The translations under genes and the position numbers were made by a program. Of a DNA stretch of 64,000 bases, positions 22,481 to 34,519 are shown piece after piece; positions within the stretch are counted from its first letter, which is position 1, and each line of letters opens with the position of its first letter. Under the pieces are notes generated by a model, which did not search any database, had not been told where the DNA came from, and saw nothing but the letters and a program-made list of their open reading frames with translations. Origin of the DNA: Paraspadella gotoi (taxonomy: Eukaryota > Chaetognatha); NCBI GenBank assembly GCA_051294375.1, contig CM119271.1, positions 3,682,610 through 3,746,609 of the forward strand. Reading direction: 5' to 3'.

Positions 22481-22650
22481 AGAGAGAGAGAGAGAAGAGA
22501 AGAGAGAGGGAGGAAGAGAGAGGAAGAGAGCAGGAGAGAAGAGGAGAGAGAGAGGAGAGAGAGAGAGAGGAGAGAGGAGAAGAGAGAGAGGAGAGAGAGA
22601 AGAGAGAGGAGAGGAGAGAGAGAGAGAGCAGAGAGAGAGAGAAAGAAGAT
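22446..22650. repeat. Interrupted (GA)n tract
   Basis: GA/GGA/GAA-type purine repeat about 200 bp long. Recurs at 26090-26295 and 50370-50575. A second GA run is at 22940-22992. Confidence 0.95.
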
Positions 22651-22935
22651 GAGAGTACAATTTATTAAAGCAGAGACTGAAATGCAGCGAAGGTTGATGA
22701 AGTTCCACCCAGGTAGGCGTGACTGAATAAGTACAGTGATTTAGTCACGAATTATGCCCCTTTCTTTCTTGACTCACGTGAAATTAAGGTTGTTTTTTTC
22801 TGGGGATTAAGTGCGAAGATTGAAATAACATATTTTGGGTATGATAGTATTATTTTTTAAATGTAGTATGCATTATAGATATATACTAAAATAATAAAAA
22901 GAATAAAATAAAAATGATAAAAATAAAAAAGTTAA

Positions 22936-22975
<40 letters not shown>

Positions 22976-23091
22976 AGAGAGAGAGAGAGAAGAGACTCAG
23001 ACACGAGTACTGATTGTCTCTTAGGCAAAATGAAACAGACGAAAACGAGGCTCAGAAACGAGAAGAAAATAAGAAGAAAAAGTAAAAAAAA

Positions 23092-23116
23092 NNNNNNNNN
23101 NNNNNNNNNNNNNNNN
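23092..23116. other. Assembly gap (25 N)
   Basis: The sequence right of the gap begins inside the TAGA satellite already seen at 19516, so the text restarts rather than continues. Confidence 0.98.
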
Positions 23117-26100
23117 TAGATTTTAGAATAGGATAGATTAGAAAATATTAGATTAGATAGATAATTAGATTAGATTAGATAGGATTAGAATAGATTAGTA
23201 GATTGGAAAGATAGAATTAGATTAGATTAGAAAGATAGAATTAGATAGATAGATATTATTAGATAGTTAGATTAGATTAGATAGATAGATTAGTTAGATA
23301 GATTAGATTATGATTATTAAATAGATAGAATAGATTTAGATAGATAATTAGATAGATAGAATTAGTTAAGATAGATTAGATAGATTAAATAGAATTAGAA
23401 GAATAGATTAGATAAAGATAAATTAATATAGATAGATTTAGATAGATTAGATAAGAGGATAAAAAGAAAAAAACATGATGAAGGGAGCGATTGTTGGAAA
23501 AAAGGGTAAGAGAAAAATTATTTTGAGATACATGGATAAAAAATAAAAAAAAACATCGTTAATTATTTCAGATGACGAAACGAAAACAAACTTAATATTT
23601 TAAAAATTAAATCCGAATCTTGAAGTTAAAAAACGAATTTTTTTTTTTTTTTGGGTTTGACGATTTTTTTTATTTCACGAAAAAAAAGGGGAAATTGTGA
23701 AACGAAGTGTTCGACGTTTGTGAACGAAAAATATTTTTCTTTCAAAAACATTAAATGAAATATTTAATTGGTATATGTGGTTGTGCCGGCGCGATTTGCC
23801 GTTCGCGTATTGGATTGTGGAAAAGTTTTTAAGATGATAGCAACAGCCGGGTTGCCTACTGGAGACGACAAATTTCTCAATCTAATTTTTTTCTCCCTAC
23901 AAGTTCTGCCGAGCGGATCGCTATCCTTTTGGAAAAGAAAAAAAAAAGAAGCAGAGGAAGTTTTAAGAGCATTTGCTTCGCTGCGGGTTTATGCGGGCAT
24001 AAGTTGAAATTCTCACGCGTCCCCCCTCACTCTGCCCCCCCCCAGCCCGCCTCCTACGCCCCCCCCTTATCTTGCAACCCTGGAGGCATTTAAATTCGGG
24101 CTCAGTACCCTTTATATTCTTTATATTTTAAAATTAACTGTGTCGCTTCGAGTTTAAGAAAGATAGGCGACAAGGAAGGCGACAAGAAAAAGAAAAGAAG
24201 GAAAAAAAATATTGATCCGGTTTTATGCCCCCGCGTTCGCCATCCGTCCTTTTCTCACAATTTTTTTTTTTTTAGTTGAGGCCAAGTGCGCCGCGGGTAC
24301 TCGCGGATCAACCTCTATAAGACACTTTTCGGCGTCTGTTCGGTCCGTCGGTCCGTCGGTCCGTCCGTCCGTCGGTCCGTCCCACTTACGTAAAAATTCT
24401 TATTAACTTGGCTATAATTTTAAGACTGAAAAATCCTCAAATCCTAAAACTATAAAGAATTAAAATACTGAATTCCGGATGCAGGAAGTCTTTAATTACA
24501 CAGCCCAAGGAAGTTATGTAGTCATGTCATGTCGCGTCATCATGTCACGTCATGTCATGTCACGAGAAATTACACGGAAAAAGTAAAGTCACTGCGCGCC
24601 AACACATGGGTAAAATGAACCGTGGATTTCATTCTCGATTTAAAAAAACAAGAACAGTATAATTCAAATGCGTTTGCCGCCCGCAGTGACTGACCTTATC
24701 ATGTGTATTTCTGTGACATGACCTGACATGAATCACACGACGTGACATAAGATGACTACATGACTTTTTTTTAGCTTTAGGATTTTCCTGAAGGCGGCGG
24801 GCTAACAGTTCCTTCACAGATTTGAGGTTTTCTGTCTTTAACAAAAGAAGCAACCAACTTCTAGGCAAATTTATGCATTTTCATTTTAATGTAGTAGGAC
24901 AGACCGACGGAACAGAACATTACCACCGACGGAGCCGACCGACAACGACCGAAGAAAAGAGTGAACTTATAGAGTTGCTCCGCGATTACTTCGCGGATTG
25001 TATGTTTTTTTAAAGTTTCAGATATAGATGGAAGACGGAAAAAAAAAAGTCGGACGGTCGTCCGTTTTCGTTAGAGATTGCGATCGGAAGTATAGTATAA
25101 TATATATATATTTTTTGTATGTAAAAATGGATGTTGTTTATCTGTTCTTTTTATTCTAATGTTTCTAACGGGAACTCCTTTTTTGCTTCGCTAAGTTTTT
25201 TTTTTTTTTTTCTGATTTCTGAAGGTTAAGAGTCAAATGAGTAAGTGTAACAGCTTCTGCTGATGATTTATAAAGAATGAGTAAGCATAATTGTAATCGT
25301 TCGAGTCCCCGAATTATCTCAGGAAGATTATCATCAGAGAAATTTTCATAGAGAATTATCATATAGAGGACTCCGATCATCGAGGGGTAACAAGAAACGA
25401 AGGAACGAAAGGGTCGTTAGGGGTACTAATATAAATAAAGCTAATAAGAATAAACGTTTCTTCACCGACGCGCAATTAATTAAATAAAAAAAAAAAAAAA
25501 ATAATTGCGCAGCGCCCGTCATCAACGCCGAAATGTCGCTCCAGCAAGCTGATTGTCCGTTGGCTGGAGAAGATTCCATTGACTGTTGTACGACGAACGA
25601 CTACGAGAAAGACTCGACGACGACGACGACGAACGACGACGACGACGCAGCCCGTTGACTGGGAAAGCGACGTCAATTGTTTATAAAAGAATGTGTAAAA
25701 AAAATGTTAAGGACAACCCAACGGACTACGACAAGGCTTATCAGTATAAATGAAAAGAACTGTAAGACGAGTAGGTTAAAAAAGCCGACGAAATTTGATG
25801 TTGATGTTATGAGTCAATACCGAAATATATGTAAATACGTATTATGATAGATGATACATCAACTGCGGACGAAGAGATGAGTGAAGATGTAAAAAAAAAA
25901 ATTGTAAGACAACACGCTACGACGTTGACGCCAGAAGAGATGCGTGACGTCAAGAGTAAAATGGTATAAAAAAACCTGTGTGTAACTTAAGACGACCGAC
26001 GACGGATGACCGACGAACGACGATGTAACGACGTGACGAAGTTCCCAGGGGATTTGAAATTGCGGACAACGCGAATCCTGCAAACCACGCGCTGAGAGAG

Positions 26101-26175
26101 AGAGAGAGAAGAGAAGAGAGAGGGAGGAAGAGACGAGGAAGAGAGCAGGAGAGGATAGATGGGGAGAGAGAGAGG

Positions 26176-26216
<41 letters not shown>

Positions 26217-26616
26217 AGAGAGAGAGAGAGCGAGAGGAGAGAGAGAGAGAGAGAGAGATGATAGATGAGAGAGAGGAATGAGAAGGAAAGAGAGATGAGA
26301 GTACAATTTTATTAAAGCAGAGACTGAAATGCAGCGAAGGTGATGGAAGTTCCACCCAGGTAGGCGTGACTGAATAAGTACCAGTGATTTAGTCACGAAT
26401 TATTGCCCCTTTCTTTTCTTGACTCACGTTGAAATTAAGGTTGTTTTTTTCTGGGATTAAGTTGCGAAGATTGGAAATACATATTTTTGGGTATGATAGT
26501 ATTATTTTTTAAATTGTAGGTATGCATTATAGATATTTATTACTAAAATAATAAAAGAATAAAATAAAATTGATAAAAAATAAAAGTTAGAAGACCAGAG
26601 AGTAGAGAGAGAGAGA

Positions 26617-26652
<36 letters not shown>

Positions 26653-27370
26653 AGAGAGAGAAAGATAGAGAAGAGAACTCAGGACACGAGTACTGTTGTC
26701 CTTTAGGTAGAAATTCTAACTTAAATTAAAATTCAATAGGGCGGGGTTCCAAAACTTTTAGTCTTGAAAGTCTACTTTTAAGGTAAAAAAAAGAAATTTT
26801 TTTAAAAAAAGTTCGATTTTTTAATGCTTTATTGTTGCTATTAAAATTACAATTATTACTATATAATGATAAAAAATTTTTTAATCAATCTTAAACTTTT
26901 TTTGATGGATTCTGATAGAGCATAAAAAAGTTAAATAAAAAAATTAAAACTTACAACTTTTCAAATATTTATGTTTTCTTGGTAAAATTAAGAAAAAGTA
27001 ATAAAATTATTAAAAAAGGGATGATGATTGATGATTATAAATAGGTTTTCATATTTTTTCACATACTTATGATCAAATATCGAAAAAAAGAATTAACTTT
27101 GTGCAGACAACTTTTTGCAAGCTACTGAATCTGATCTTAAAAATTAAAAAAATCCAAAAAAAATTTTTAGCCTTTCCTTATTTATTAAATAAATATTAAA
27201 AAATTAATAATATGGAGTATTGGAGTAATATAAAAAAAATTTGTCTATTTCAAATTTTTTTTTAAAAATGTCTTAAATTTTCGTCCTGAGGAGCGCTGCT
27301 TTAATTCAATTTCTTAACCACCTTATTGAGTTAGTCTCCCCCTATTTAGGCAAAATGAAACAGACGAAAA
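23117..27370. repeat. Noisy re-reading of 19.5-23.09 kb; identical to 47397-51650
   Basis: Satellite, foldback element, GAC and GA tracts follow in the same order as in 19516-23091 but with scattered one- or two-base insertions and deletions. At a fixed offset of 24,280 the whole block appears base-for-base equal to 47397-51650, until an extra A at about 51651. Identical random noise at two sites means one read (or contig) was pasted twice. The ORFs in it (for example 23768-24007, 24629-24868 and 25950-26396) are repeat or noise frames, not genes. Confidence 0.85.
26708..27344. mobile_element. AT-rich insertion (about 640 bp) absent from the 22.9-kb version
   Basis: The version at 23020 reads ...TCTCTTAGGCAAAATG directly. 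Here the same flanks are split by AT-rich DNA lying between CTTTAGG (26701-26707) and ATTTAGG (27344-27350), consistent with a 5-6 bp target duplication, TTAGG or TTTAGG. A related sequence (ATTCAATAG, TTTTAGTCTTGAA-GTCTACTTT, ATTACTATATAAT) lies at 33420-33560 and 34080-34325. There is no ORF, so it is a MITE-like non-autonomous element. Confidence 0.6.
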
Positions 27371-27544
27371 CGAGGCTCAGAAAACGAGAGAAATAAAAGA
27401 AAAAGTAAAAAAAAATGAGGAAAAAAAAGAAGCGGGAAAAACTCGGAATGGGCGGCGACGAACGGGGAAAGGAAAAACAAAAGTGCGTCGCTGGAAAAAG
27501 TTAATAGATTTAGTGGGAAACACAAGAGAGGACCTTTTGGCTCC

Positions 27545-27557
27545 TGAGAGGAGGAGG

Positions 27558-27597
<40 letters not shown>

Positions 27598-27620
27598 GGA
27601 GAGAGAGAGAGAGAGAGCAG
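27545..27620. repeat. (GA)n microsatellite
   Basis: GA run. Another is at 27800-27862. The minus frame 27346-27948 is its Ser/Leu translation. Confidence 0.9.
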
Positions 27621-27811
27621 AGAGAAAAGAAATAGAAAATAAGAAAAAAAGGTAAAGGAAACAGAAATAAAAAGGAAAAAGATGAGAGAATAAAAGAAAG
27701 AGAGGAAATTGAAAAAGCCCGAGGGAAGGGAGGAGAGAGGGACAATAAATTGTTAATGAGACGCAGGGCGAGAGGCACGTAAGCAGAGGTCGAAGTTTAG
27801 AGAGAGAGAAG

Positions 27812-27867
<56 letters not shown>

Positions 27868-28139
27868 AAGAAGCTTCAATAGATCAGGGGATGATTTACA
27901 AATAATTGTATTTTGTATTTTGTATTTTAACCGTCCGTCTTTCCTCACAAAAAAAAAAGGAATAAAAAAGGTTTAAAATTGTAAACAAGAAGATAGAAAA
28001 ATGAGAAATGATAAAGTTTAAACGAAGGAACGAGCACACGAGGCTGAAGTGTCCATTGTTAGCACAAGTGCTTTAGCACTTCGTTGTTTTGCGTGACGAG
28101 GAAAAAGTGAAAAAAAAAGAGGAGAAAATTTTGGACTAA

Positions 28140-29180
28140 AGACTGAAAAATGGCGGAAAGAGGGTTTGGGGTGGCGAAGGGGAAGAAGGGAAGGAAGAAA
28201 GGAAGAAAAAAAAGGAAATGAATAAGGCAAGAAGGAAGAGAAGAAATGGGGAAGAAAGAGGGAAAGAGGGAAGAAATAAGGAGGGAAGAAAGGAGGAAAA
28301 AAGGAAAGGAAAGAAAGGAAGAAAGAAGGGAAGAGAGTTGGAAAGAAAGGAAGAAAAAAAAGAGGGAAAGTAAGACGGATATAAAAGGAAAGAAAGAAGG
28401 TAAAAGGGAAGTGCAGCAACTGTTGGGATAAAACGTGAAATGAAAATTAAACTGGAAAGTAAAAGTTGAAAACAAAAAGGGAAACCGGGTATAATGGGAA
28501 AAGGTTAAATATAATGTTATCTCATAAGAAAGGCAAAGATAAAGAAAAGAAAAGCAAAGCAAAGAAAAAAGTAGAGAAGAGAAAAAAATGACCCCCCCCA
28601 AAAAAAATGTGGGAAAAACTTTTGAGAAGAAAAACATCAGGAGACGCGAGTCAAAGAAGAATGGGGAAACAGTAAATGAAAAAAAAAGAAAAAAAAGGAA
28701 AACATAAAAGGAAACGAGTTTGACTGTTGAGAAAAAGAAGATGGCGACTGAAACGAAGTGAAAGAAGAGAAAAGAGAAATCGGGGGGAAAAAAATTTGAG
28801 GCTAGAAATTGCGGGAAGAAAAAAAGAAGATGAAAGGAAAGAGGGAAAGAGAAAGAAAGGAAGAGGGAAAGTGAAAGAGAAGAAGAGGGAAAGGGAAAGA
28901 GAGGAATAGGGAAAGAGAAAGAGAAGAATAGGAAAAGAGAAAGAGAGGAAGAGGGAAAGAGAAAGAGAGGAAGAGGGAAAAAGAAAGGGAGGAAGAGGGA
29001 AAGAAAAAGAGAGGAAGAGGGAAATAGAAAGAGAGGAAGAGAAAGAGAAGAAGAGGGAAAGAGAAAGAGAGAAAGAGAGAAAGATAGAAAGAGAGGAAGA
29101 GGGAAAGAAAAAGAGAGGAAGAGGGAAATAGGGAAAAGAGAGGAAACGAAAAGAGAAGAAAATGAGGGAGAGAAAAAAAA
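28140..29180. repeat. Polypurine tract (about 1 kb), GGAAA/GAAAGA type
   Basis: The plus strand is almost entirely A and G, with periodic GAGGAAGAGGGAAAGA units at 28850-29130. Minus-strand frames over it are Phe/Leu/Ser/Pro-only and are not proteins. The second copy is at about 52440-53460. Confidence 0.9.
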
Positions 29181-29569
29181 GGATTAAAATTCCCCCACAC
29201 AACAAAAAAGGAAAAGACAAAAAAAAAATGAAATAAGAAAGAGAAAAAGGAAATGAAAGGAAATTGGGGAGAAAGAAGAATCTCGAGCAAAGAAATGGCG
29301 GAAGATGCGCGACATTCTCGGCCGATAGGAGGAGAGGGAGTAGAGGGTGGAGATAGATGAACGGACGGGGGGGCTTTTCTCCGGTCGCAAAAGAAATCAT
29401 TTTCTATATATATTAATATATAAAATACTTCTGCCCTCAATAAAAACGAATTAGTACCTATCGATTAGTACTGGTATACTAGAAGAGAAAAAAAAAATTT
29501 TTTATTTTATTGCCGAAATATTTTGAATTTTTGATATTGTAAAAAAAAAAAAAAGATGAAAGCCCTATT

Positions 29570-30046
29570 TGATCGCGAAGATCTCAAATCGAACGAGCAG
29601 CTGGGATTGGCTCGGACGCAAGGCCTAGTCCCCGTTTCTTTCGGGCTTCGCCGCCTCGGGATCGTAAACTTGACGCCCTTTAATCTCCCGCCTTATTTTA
29701 CAATGCAGTGAATGATTAAGAAGCCCCTTGGTGACCCATTTGGTGGTGATACCCGATAGAGGATTTCTTTCTGCGCGACGAAGATCGCGAGGAAACGACT
29801 TTTCTGATTTTCTGTCGCGAAGCCAGTGGGTTCCAATGTTTTCTCAGCTTCTCACGCAATGACATAAACGTGTCAGTCTTTGTCACAACCACAACGATTC
29901 GCCCCTAATTTATGCGTGACCGGAACAGAGAACCGCCTCTCTCCCTTAAGGGTCAACGACTCGGCGAACCTTTTCAACGCTGATTGGTCGCCCGCAAAGT
30001 CGCGCGCTGATTTGGCGCGCACCCTGTCGAAAGAAAAAAAAAGAAC
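29570..30046 (+). promoter_or_regulatory. CpG- and CCAAT-rich promoter-like block
   Basis: CpG-rich relative to its AT/purine-rich surroundings. It has ATTGG (inverted CCAAT) boxes at about 29607, 29983 and, in the second copy, also in GCTGATTGGTCGCGC. A further ATTGG and a CCAAT lie just 3' (about 30195-30220). It leads into an ATG followed by a GTAAGTG donor. No TATA box is seen. A plus-strand promoter is the simplest reading; a bidirectional one is possible. Confidence 0.45.
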
Positions 30047-30047
30047 A

Positions 30048-30133
30048 ATGGCCCCGGGAACGAAGGTTGCTGAGAAAAAAAAGGGCATCGCGAAGGCAAA
30101 AATCCGGTAGAAACGAGGGTCGGGTGCAAAGAG
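30048..30133 (+). CDS. Possible first coding exon, Lys-rich N-terminus
   Basis: AACAATGGCC is a good start context. The frame reads MAPGTKVAEKKKGIAKAKIR and then meets TAG. The donor AAAGAG|GTAAGTG is at 30134. The second copy (54352 onward) has the same DNA with compensating indels and is open in its 3' half through to the donor, so the true exon is probably continuous and both copies carry errors. The basic Lys/Ala-rich start resembles ribosomal or chromatin proteins, but no family is assigned. The following exon cannot be traced, because the copies diverge 200 bp downstream. Confidence 0.35.
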
Positions 30134-30349
30134 GTAAGTGCGGGTGAGGAATGAATCGATGCCGCCGGTGACGATAAATTTTGGAGAAACGTTGATTGGT
30201 TTGTCAAGAGGCCAATGAGCCGGTAGCGCGGGGAAAATAGAAAAAAAAGGTAGATGGGGAAGAAAAAAAAAAGCAAGCTGTGGATAGGCGCTTAGTGGGC
30301 TGAAGAGTTGCTATCCGTAACTTCTTTTACCCCTGAAGCCAGCCATGAA

Positions 30350-31990
30350 TGTCCTATCGTGAATCAGAGTCCATCCAACCTTACTGGGCTAACACTCCTA
30401 TACGTGAACGAGTTAGGTCGTACGCCCTAATATGTTCACACGACCTAAGGGTGCCTATCGGAGGTCTTCACTCGACAGTCATCACCACATATTTATTAGT
30501 TTATTCCTACAGTTTTTTAAACTCTTTCAATCTAAAACATTCGTGGAGAAATTTATATTTTTCTGCCATAAAGAGAAACGAAAACCAGAAACCAAAACCC
30601 TGCAACCATAACCAAAAAAAAAGAAAGCAAACAATTACTTTTGGCTACAAAAAATTTTTAAAAAAATTTAAAAAAAACCTTCGGTCTCCATTTCTTTCTA
30701 ACTTTTTTCCGATCAAAGCGTTAGCGTGCAGAACGTAACCGCAGCGCAGCGAGGCGATGCGCAGCGGAAGAAAAAGGAAAAGAAATAGGGAGGACAGATA
30801 AAGGGTCCGGCGGAGAGGGAAAAAGAGCAGGGACAAAGTCAGGAGGGGGATAGGAGTCCTGGTAAGTCGTCACGGCCTGCTTATATAGAAGCTTTTGGCG
30901 CGGCTTCAAAAACCCGATCCCATTCCTATGGGTCATTTACAGGCGGCATTATTTAGGACTCATTCAAAGTCTCGCAACTATTGTTCAATTTGTTCATTTT
31001 CCAGGGCTACGCCATTTTTATTTTGACTTTTCCAAGCACGTTTTTATCCAATGTCATTTTCCAAGCTTATTTCTCCTTTGCTACGTCTACAGCCCACCTG
31101 ACACGCCTCGCTGCCGCACTCTCCCGCATTCGCCACACCCCTTCCCCTTTTTGAAGTCACCCACCTAAGATCAGGTCTTCACTTTTTAAGGTCAAAATCG
31201 TCGATTTTTCCTCATCCAAAAAGTTATTTGTCCGTTCCTCCATTTTTTCCCTGCTCCGTTTTTTCCCCGTTTTTTTCATCATTCTTTTTGGTTTTTGTTC
31301 GTGTTTTCTTTGTGTTTTCTCTGGCTCTCTCGTGTTTTAATGTCGTGTTTTTATTCTTATATTTTATGACTTTACTCATGTTTAACATGATGTTACAAAA
31401 TTTTTTTTATCGATTTCAAGGTTTTTTTTTTCATATTTCTTTCCGTCTTGTCTTTTGGCGGTCGCCTCATCTCCCTTTCCTTTCCTTTTGCCTCCCCTTT
31501 CCTCCCTTCTTTCTTGCGCCTCGACTTTTTTATTGGTCAAAAAGCCGAAAACCACCATGCACCATAGCCATTTGAGTCAAGCACCATAGGAAGAAGGAGA
31601 GACATTTTTTTCCGATTGGACTTCCGTATTCAATCGAACCCCTTTTGCGGTGTGACCGTGGTGACCCCTTCCAATTTTTCCTCCGCTAATAACTTGGATG
31701 TTCTGACCTCGGACCCCATGACCCTCTGACCCTTGATGAGAGACCTCATTCACGGAATCGCTTTCCATCTCACATTTTTCTTTCGTCATTTCGTCTTTTC
31801 GCGTCACATCGTCACAGTCGCAGTGATTATCCCGAGGCCGTCGCCAATCTCAAAAAGGTCACCTGACTCAGCTCTCATCTTTTTTTTTTTTTTTTGCCCC
31901 CTGGATCCCTCTCTTTTATTCGGGTCCCTGTCTCATATATTTCTTCCGGGTCATTCTTTTGAAGACGGGACCATGTCGAACCTACCCCAT
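30350..31990. other. Non-coding stretch, nothing recognised
   Basis: AT- and T-rich with short CpG patches. The frames at 30349-30738 and 31228-31575 lack recognisable features and have no splice signals. Confidence 0.4.
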
Positions 31991-31997
31991 AAAGGTC

Positions 31998-31998
31998 A

Positions 31999-32055
<57 letters not shown>
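31998..32055. repeat. (CT)n microsatellite
   Basis: Pure CT run. Confidence 0.95.
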
Positions 32056-32058
<3 letters not shown>

Positions 32059-33415
32059 CTATTTTAAATCAGAACCTAATGGAATTAAATGACTTAATTT
32101 TTATTGTTATTAATTTCTATAGGACCGGAAAAAAAATGAAAAAAATAAAAAAATTGTTACAATTTCGGGGGTTAAGTTAAATTCAAACAAAAAGTAAAAG
32201 TGGCAAAAACGGAATAAAGTTGTCCAGAAAGAGGACAGTAATTGAACCACACTGGCCAACTCACAAGAGCAGACAAGACTCACGGCTTTAAAAAAAATAT
32301 TCAATGACCTTTAACGCGGAAACGGAAGAGAAAAAAGTTTGATAATCTCGGCCTAATTCCGAATAATCGAATAATTTTAGGTTAACATGAAGATAAAAAC
32401 TTCGATTATATAGTTTACTTGATTATGTACCCCTGTGGCCCTCTTAAGTTTATTAATTAGTTACTTTATATTTATAGATGTATTAGTTATATTTTATCAT
32501 TATAACTTTTTGGTTAATATTACATGAATCCCGAACTAAACGTTTATTTCCTCGAGATAAAAAAAAGAAAAAAACATGAACCAAGAGAAAAAAAAGGTTT
32601 CCCGTTGTAAAGACGAGATAATTCTTTTTTCAAGGAATTTTTCTCAGTACAGGAATAAAAGGTTAAAGAGGAAAGAGGAAGAAGAGGCAAGGTTGCAAAG
32701 GGAAAAAGGTTTTTGTTATTTAAAATTACCGCGTCGTTATTTTTTTTATGAGAAAATTGTGAGCGGAAAAAATGCATCGCGTTCCGCTCAGACGGCATCC
32801 AATCAGGCATTACCCTATCGTTAACCATATTCTTTCCTTTGAAAGTAATTTACATCATTTCACAAAAGTTATTTTTACAGCATTCCTCTCGGCTTCGATC
32901 CTTTCCTCATCTTTAGAGACCGAACATTATTGCGGGTTAACCTCAGAACCCGCCCACTTTTCAAAAAAGATCAAACACGGATTCTTTGCCGCGCGGGGAA
33001 AACAACTTGAAGAGAACGAACCAAGTGGCATTGCTTCGTGACGTGTCATCGGCAATCAATTATTTGAAAGTTTAGGCTATTAAAACATTTATTTATTTAT
33101 AGTAATACATTAAAACGTAAAAAACGAAATACTGGGGTGGGACATATGTAGACAAAATTTTAAAAAAAATCATTTAATCTAAAATCTTAATGATTTTTTA
33201 AAACTGAATAAAATGATTCAAATAAATACTCTCTTCTTACTTTTAAACGATATATAAATTGTTTTGAAAATTCTTTTGATATAATGCTTTCTTTGATGCA
33301 GGCAAAAGACAACTGCTCGGTTTTTTTCCGGCGCAGTTTGGCAAGAAAAATGTTTGAATACTTATGTATTTAAATTCATTCTAAGATATAACAGATATAG
33401 TATAATTTATTAAAT
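32056..33415. other. AT-rich non-coding stretch
   Basis: No gene recognised. Small ATG frames at 32576-33041 have no family features. Confidence 0.4.
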
Positions 33416-33419
33416 CTAC

Positions 33420-34325
33420 TTATGAAATTAAATTCAATAGCGGACATAGATTCAACAACTTTAGTCTTGAAGTCTACTTTCACGCTAAAAAAAAGTTTGG
33501 TTTTAATGCTTTTATAGTTGCTTTATCAAAATTAACAATATTACTATATAATAATAAAAAAAAATTAATCCAAGATTAGAGTCTCACCCTATCGCGCAGG
33601 GCCTTTCTCCCCCCCGGGCCTTCTCCTTTCCTCCTCTTCACCGCCTCCTCCTCCCCTCCTCTTCATCTCCGAGTCACGTTATAGAGTCTTGGGAGATCGG
33701 ACTTCTCTCTCTCAACTTCTTCGGCTCGGGAATCTGCAAACCCTTCCCTCTCCCTTCTCTCCCTATTATTGTACCCTTGTTCCCTTTGTTGTGTCCCCAA
33801 GTGGGCGGCTCTCCGACCAAAGAGGAAGGGGCACAAGATAGAGGCTCACCTATCGCCAGGGGCCTTTCTCCCCCCCCGGGCCTTCTCTTCCTCCTCTCAA
33901 CGCCTCCTCCTCCCCTCGTCGTCCCCTCCTCTTCATCTCCGGGAGTCACGGATTAGAGTCTTGTTTCCCTTTGTTGTAGCTATTTACCTATACAATATAT
34001 TCCTTACCCTTACTTTACCTCTTTTCCCTGATGAGAGACTAGGTTAGTACCTACTTTAGCTAGTATACCCATCTTCCCAGTAATCAATCTTAAATTTTTT
34101 AATGGGATTCTAATATAGCTTAAAAATTTAAATAAAAAGTACACACTATAATAATAATTAATAATAATAATAATAAATAATAATACCACACTACAACTTT
34201 TCAAAAATTTATTTATAGTTCCAAAATAGGGAAAAAAATAATAAAATTAAACGAAATATGATAATGAATGATCGATTATTTTACTACCCTTTTTTTATTG
34301 TGTTTTACCTGTACTTTTGATCACT
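33420..34325. mobile_element. Copy of the 640-bp AT-rich element, interrupted by a GC-rich insert
   Basis: 33420-33560 matches 26725-26890 and 34080-34325 matches 26881-27060, so one element is split by about 520 bp. The insert (33575-34075) is pyrimidine-rich and contains two copies of a roughly 115-bp unit (CTATCG-CAGGG-CCTTTCTCCCCC through GAGTCACG and AGAGTCTTG) at about 33579-33690 and 33841-33965. It has no ORF of note. Confidence 0.55.
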
Positions 34326-34374
34326 TTCAATAAATTACATATTCAAACAAATTCACAAATTGAAGAGGACAGTG

Positions 34375-34516
34375 ATAAGCGCCCCGCTTCCCTCTTAACT
34401 TGCCAGCGACCACCGGGATAGAACCTCGGACCTTTGGGTTGGGAGGCGAATGACTTTGCCTCCGCACCAATGGCCGCTGATGAAGGTTGGTGGTTTAGAT
34501 CCACCATAAAATTTTA
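34375..34516 (-). mobile_element. tRNA-derived SINE-like element, copy 2
   Basis: The reverse complement of 34406-34477 is a 72-nt tRNA-like head with the same GCGGCCA/TGGTCGC acceptor pairing, a GGTTCTATCCC B-box-like loop and the TTGGTGCGGAGGC A-box region of copy 1 at 12709. The same GGTGGATC..CACCAA hairpin precedes it and CTGGCAAGTTAAGAG follows. The differences from copy 1 are substitutions typical of an old dispersed family. Confidence 0.75.
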
Positions 34517-34519
34517 TTT

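Larger units (their letters stand above)
27371..30345. repeat. First copy of a 3-kb block repeated at 51651-54655
   Basis: Same order of features as 51651-54655 but with many small indels (for example the GTTTGGGGTGGCG / GTGGGTGGCG difference near 28165 / 52455). It ends where CTTTTACCCCTGAAGC-AGCCATG is shared at about 30345 and 54655. Beyond that the two loci are unrelated. Confidence 0.85.

Noticed and set aside
27346-29440. Long minus-strand Phe/Leu/Ser/Pro frames that look like multi-pass membrane proteins
   Set aside because: They are readings of a polypurine tract, lack other residues, and lose frame in the second copy.
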